Shown here: positions 61,212 to 64,000 of the stretch, piece after piece
How the letters are laid out: the number at the start of each line of letters is the position of its first letter
Numbering within the stretch: the stretch's first letter is position 1
Assembly: GCF_014217215.1 (NCBI RefSeq)
Contig: NZ_CP056080.1
Location: 1,426,001 to 1,490,000 of the forward strand
Length of the DNA stretch: 64,000 nt
Reading direction: 5' to 3'
Source: Rothia nasimurium
GTDB lineage: Bacteria > Actinomycetota > Actinomycetes > Actinomycetales > Micrococcaceae
The notes under the pieces: model-generated
The model's input: only the letters and a program-made list of their open reading frames with translations
Told to the model about the DNA's origin: nothing
Databases searched by the model: none
Made by a program: the position numbers and the translations under genes

Positions 61212-63188
61212 CTAACTAGTGTGCTTGGGCTTCTCCCCTTCGGTGCGGGCGAAGGGCACCATGTTCCCGGCGAGCTGCGCGAGAATATCGGCGCTAATTT
61301 TCTGGGGGGTAAGCCCGACTTCTTCGAGGATTTCGCCGCGTTCGGCGTGCTTGATGAATTCGGCGGGCAGGCCGAGTTCGTTGAGGGCGGTGTCGATTCC
61401 GGCTGCTCGCATTTCTTGGCGGATGCGGGAGCCTACGCCGCCTGCCCGCACGCCGTCCTCCATGGAAACGACGATGCGGTGTTCGCCGGCGAGGGTTACT
61501 ACGCTGGCGGGTACGGGCATGACCCAGCGGGGATCGATGACGGTTACGCTCACGCCCTGTTCGGCGAGCAGGTCTGCGGTGTCAAGGGCGAGACGGGCAA
61601 AGGCACCGACTCCGATGAGGAGCACGTCGCGCTGGCCGCTTTCGGGGTTGGGTTCGCCGTAGCGGGCGAGGACGTCCGTGCCGTCTGCAAGACGCTCAAG
61701 TGCGGGGATGTCGGCGCCCACTGAGCCCTTGGGGTAGCGCACCACGGTGGGGGCGTCCTCGATGGCGACGGCTTCACGGAGTTCTTCACGCAGGGTCACG
61801 GCATCGCGGGGGGCAGCTAAGTGCAGGCCGGGGATGAACTGTAGCAGGGCAAGGTCCCACATGCCGTGGTGGGAGGCTCCGTCGGGGCCGGTGACGCCGG
61901 ATCGGTCCAGCACGATGGTTACGCCGGCCTTGTGCAGGGCAACGTCCATCAGAAGCTGGTCAAAACCTCGGTTGAGGAAGGTAGCGTACAGGGCGATTAC
62001 AGGGTGCTGACCGCCGTAGGCAAGGCCCGCGCTCATGGCAATGGCGTGCTGTTCAGCGATTCCCACGTCAATCACGCGGCCGGGATGGGCGACAGCCATA
62101 GGTTTAAGGCCAACAGGAATGAGCATGGCGCCGGTGACGCCGACGATGTCGTCGCGCTCGTCGGCGATGTCTTTGATTTCTTGGGCAAAGACGCTGGTCC
62201 AGGATTTTCCGGACGACTTCGCCAGGGCCTCGCCGGTATCGGGGTCGATGACGCCGACGGCGTGGAACATGTCGTCCTTGTCGCTGACGGCCGGCGCGTA
62301 GCCGTGGCCCTTTTCGGTGATGGCGTGCACGATGACGGGCCCGCCAAAGTTTTTAGCGGATTCCAGGGCGGTTTCTACGGCTTCGAGGTTGTGCCCGTCG
62401 ATGGGGCCCACGTACTTCATGCCGAGGTCTTCGAAGATACCGCCGGGTACCATGACGTCCTTGATACCAGCCTTCATGCCGTGCAGGCCGCGGTAAATCA
62501 TCTGGCCTACCGAGCCGCCCTTTTGGAGCTTTGTGCGGGCAGCGGCCAGGGTACGCTCGTAACGGGAATCTAGGCGCACCTTATCGAGATGGTTCTGTAG
62601 TTCGTGCTGCAGGGCAGCCAGATGGTTGGCAAAACCGCCGACGGTGGGGGCGTAGGAGCGGCCGTTGTCGTTGACGACGATGACGACCTTGCGGTTTTTA
62701 TCCGCTGCGATGTTGTTGACCGCTTCCCAGGCCATACCGCCGGTAAGCGCACCGTCACCGATGACGGCTACGGTGTAGCGGTCGCCCTGCCCGGTGAGCT
62801 GGTAGGCGCGGGAGATGCCGTCTGCCCAGGAAAGAGACGAGGACGCGTGCGAGGACTCAACGATGTCGTGGTCAGATTCTGCGCGCTCAGGGTAGCCTGC
62901 AATGCCGCCCTTCTGGCGCAGGGTTTCAAAATTCTGGCGGCCGGTCACCAGCTTATGAACGTAGGACTGGTGGCCGGTATCAAAGACGATGGAATCTTGG
63001 GGGGAATTGAAGACCCGGTGGATGCCCAGGGTCAGTTCAACAACGCCCAGGTTGGGGCCCAGGTGCCCGCCGGTCCGCGAGACATTGTTAACGAGGAACT
63101 CACGAATCTCTTGGGCAAGCTCGGTAAGCTGCTCGGAGCTCAGAGCGTTCAGGTCGCTCGGCTCACCAGTAGTTTCTAGTAGTCCCAC
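61212..63188 (-). CDS. dxs: 1-deoxy-D-xylulose-5-phosphate synthase
   Basis: First step of the MEP isoprenoid pathway, condensing pyruvate and glyceraldehyde 3-phosphate with thiamine diphosphate. 658 residues. TPP motif GDGALTGGMAWEAVNN, early His in GGHLGPNLGVVEL, catalytic Glu in DVGIAEQHAIAMSAGLA, and a transketolase C-domain. Start GTG 63188 with GGGGGAG six bases before; a GTG at 63206 would place that site inside the gene. Head of an isolated unit on the minus strand. Confidence 0.96.
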   Translation of the reverse strand: MGLLETTGEPSDLNALSSEQLTELAQEIREFLVNNVSRTGGHLGPNLGVVELTLGIHRVFNSPQDSIVFDTGHQSYVHKLVTGRQNFETLRQKGGIAGYPERAESDHDIVESSHASSSLSWADGISRAYQLTGQGDRYTVAVIGDGALTGGMAWEAVNNIAADKNRKVVIVVNDNGRSYAPTVGGFANHLAALQHELQNHLDKVRLDSRYERTLAAARTKLQKGGSVGQMIYRGLHGMKAGIKDVMVPGGIFEDLGMKYVGPIDGHNLEAVETALESAKNFGGPVIVHAITEKGHGYAPAVSDKDDMFHAVGVIDPDTGEALAKSSGKSWTSVFAQEIKDIADERDDIVGVTGAMLIPVGLKPMAVAHPGRVIDVGIAEQHAIAMSAGLAYGGQHPVIALYATFLNRGFDQLLMDVALHKAGVTIVLDRSGVTGPDGASHHGMWDLALLQFIPGLHLAAPRDAVTLREELREAVAIEDAPTVVRYPKGSVGADIPALERLADGTDVLARYGEPNPESGQRDVLLIGVGAFARLALDTADLLAEQGVSVTVIDPRWVMPVPASVVTLAGEHRIVVSMEDGVRAGGVGSRIRQEMRAAGIDTALNELGLPAEFIKHAERGEILEEVGLTPQKISADILAQLAGNMVPFARTEGEKPKHTS

Positions 63189-63518
63189 GATTACTCCCCC
63201 GTTCACCGGCTAGCTGCGCCCCATCGTCCTTGTAGCTGTGGGCGGCGGTCACCGGTCAAAAGTCTAGTGTGTTGCAATTAAGTAACTTTACCCGCTCGGT
63301 GGTCGTTTAGCGATTCACGCTGTGAGAGCAAAAGTACCGTTTTCGTTTCAGGTGGGTTACAGGCCGCGTCATTGCACCCCAACACACCAACAGGCATATT
63401 AGTATCTTTATTCAACACCCAGAAATGTGCAACAGCACACAGTGATTAGTCATATTTGGGTGGAATCATTACGCAGTTAGCCACCGGCTGACCCTGCACG
63501 AACGGATTTGTACACATC
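63189..63518. other. divergent intergenic region of dxs and the AGCS gene
   Basis: About 330 AT-richer bases carrying the promoters of both genes. I see no confident consensus promoter, riboswitch or coding region in it. Confidence 0.4.
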
Positions 63519-64000
63519 ATGACCGCATTCATCACCTGGCTGAACGAGATCATTTGGTCTCCGGTGCTGGTATATCTCTGCCTCGCCGTAGGCGTCTACT
63601 TCACCATCAGGACCCGGCTCCTCCAGATTCGCCAGATTCCCGCCATGCTCCGTGCAACGTTCAAGGGAGAATCATCCCAGGACGGCGTATCTTCTTTCCA
63701 GGCCCTCGCTATGTCACTTGCAGGGCGTGTAGGTACAGGTAACATCGCTGGTGTCGCAACAGCTATTGCTTTCGGCGGCCCGGGTGCTGTCTTCTGGATG
63801 TGGACCGTGGCCTTCTTGGGTTCTTCCACCTCTTTTATCGAATCGACCCTAGGGCAGATCTACAAAGAACGCGATAAGGTCACCGGCGAGTACCGAGGTG
63901 GCCCCGCCTACTACTTCGAAAAGGCCTACCGGCACACCAAGTACTCGGGGCTTTTCAAGGTCTATGCCTCCCTCTTCGCTTTCGCTACTGTTCTAGCTTG
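63519..64000 (+). CDS. sodium:alanine symporter family protein, N-terminal part (runs off the right edge)
   Basis: The first 160 residues of an AGCS-family (alanine/glycine:cation) transporter. First membrane helix IIWSPVLVYLCLAVGVYFTI, then RTRLLQIRQIP, and the family signature MSLAGRVGTGNIAGVATAIAFGGPGAVFWMW. It is followed by GEYRGGPAYYFEKA. It would import alanine, glycine or serine with sodium. The ATG at 63519 has only a weak ribosome site. Confidence 0.93.
   Translation, partial: MTAFITWLNEIIWSPVLVYLCLAVGVYFTIRTRLLQIRQIPAMLRATFKGESSQDGVSSFQALAMSLAGRVGTGNIAGVATAIAFGGPGAVFWMWTVAFLGSSTSFIESTLGQIYKERDKVTGEYRGGPAYYFEKAYRHTKYSGLFKVYASLFAFATVLA

Overview
The window looks like chromosome of a high-GC Gram-positive actinobacterium of the family Micrococcaceae, probably Rothia or a close relative. 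This rests on gene content and order (hisE-hisG-hisF, hisI-trpE-Trp-associated membrane protein, trpC-trpB-trpA-lgt, gltB, ribD-ribE/B-ribA-ribH, def-fmt-rsmB), on a base composition of roughly 60% GC judged by eye, on frequent GTG starts and on promoters consistent with leaderless transcripts. No sequence search was possible, so the genus is an inference.

Layout. 1-1084: 5' part of gltB (minus). 1650-4701: adhP, a phosphotransferase and a small AT-rich lipoprotein cassette between direct repeats. 4713-18417: the trp backbone (hisI, trpE, membrane protein, DUF6704-like gene, trpC, trpB, trpA, lgt, all minus), split by a histidine-utilisation block (hutU-hutI-hutG-hutH with a divergent HutC-like regulator and an operator-like palindrome). 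18547-19788: two housekeeping-type genes. 20162-30668: accessory, defence-like island with a type I restriction-modification operon (hsdM, hsdS, a frameshifted metallo-beta-lactamase-fold gene, hsdR), a small gene plus GNAT acetyltransferase pair, and an EcsC-TerB protein. 30933-32909: hisF, hisG, hisE. 32964-35664: ThrE-like exporter and a secreted nuclease lipoprotein. 35889-40594: riboflavin operon (FMN riboswitch, RibM/PnuC-type transporter, ribD, a riboflavin synthase/DHBP synthase fusion, ribA, ribH). 40719-51197: NiaP-like MFS transporter, TPR proteins, rpe, NhaC-type antiporter, rsmB, fmt, def, a PD-(D/E)XK-like protein and a CapA-like lipoprotein. 51450-54876: MOSC protein and a six-gene tRNA cluster (Gly, Val, Gly, Gly, Cys, Val in transcription order) interrupted by an ABC-F gene. 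55034-61120: GNAT, zapE, ybaK, alpha/beta hydrolase, msrB, RNase D, Rieske lipoprotein. 61212-64000: dxs and the start of an AGCS alanine symporter.

The most unusual signal is architectural. At four places a gene's 3' end occurs twice, and a foreign-looking piece sits between the copies: the phosphotransferase end flanks a lipoprotein gene, the hisF end flanks ecsC-terB, the ribH end flanks the nuclease gene, and the zapE end flanks a 63-bp repeat-bearing spacer. In the hisF, ribH and zapE cases the similarity begins at or within a few bases of the stop codon. A fifth, similar case is the ABC-F gene between identical tRNA-Gly genes. This is the footprint expected of integrative cassettes that rebuild a gene's 3' end, or of repeated single-crossover insertion, but no integrase is visible. 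A family of short palindromic intergenic repeats (core GGCTCACAGCGAGC) is found in or next to several of the same junctions.
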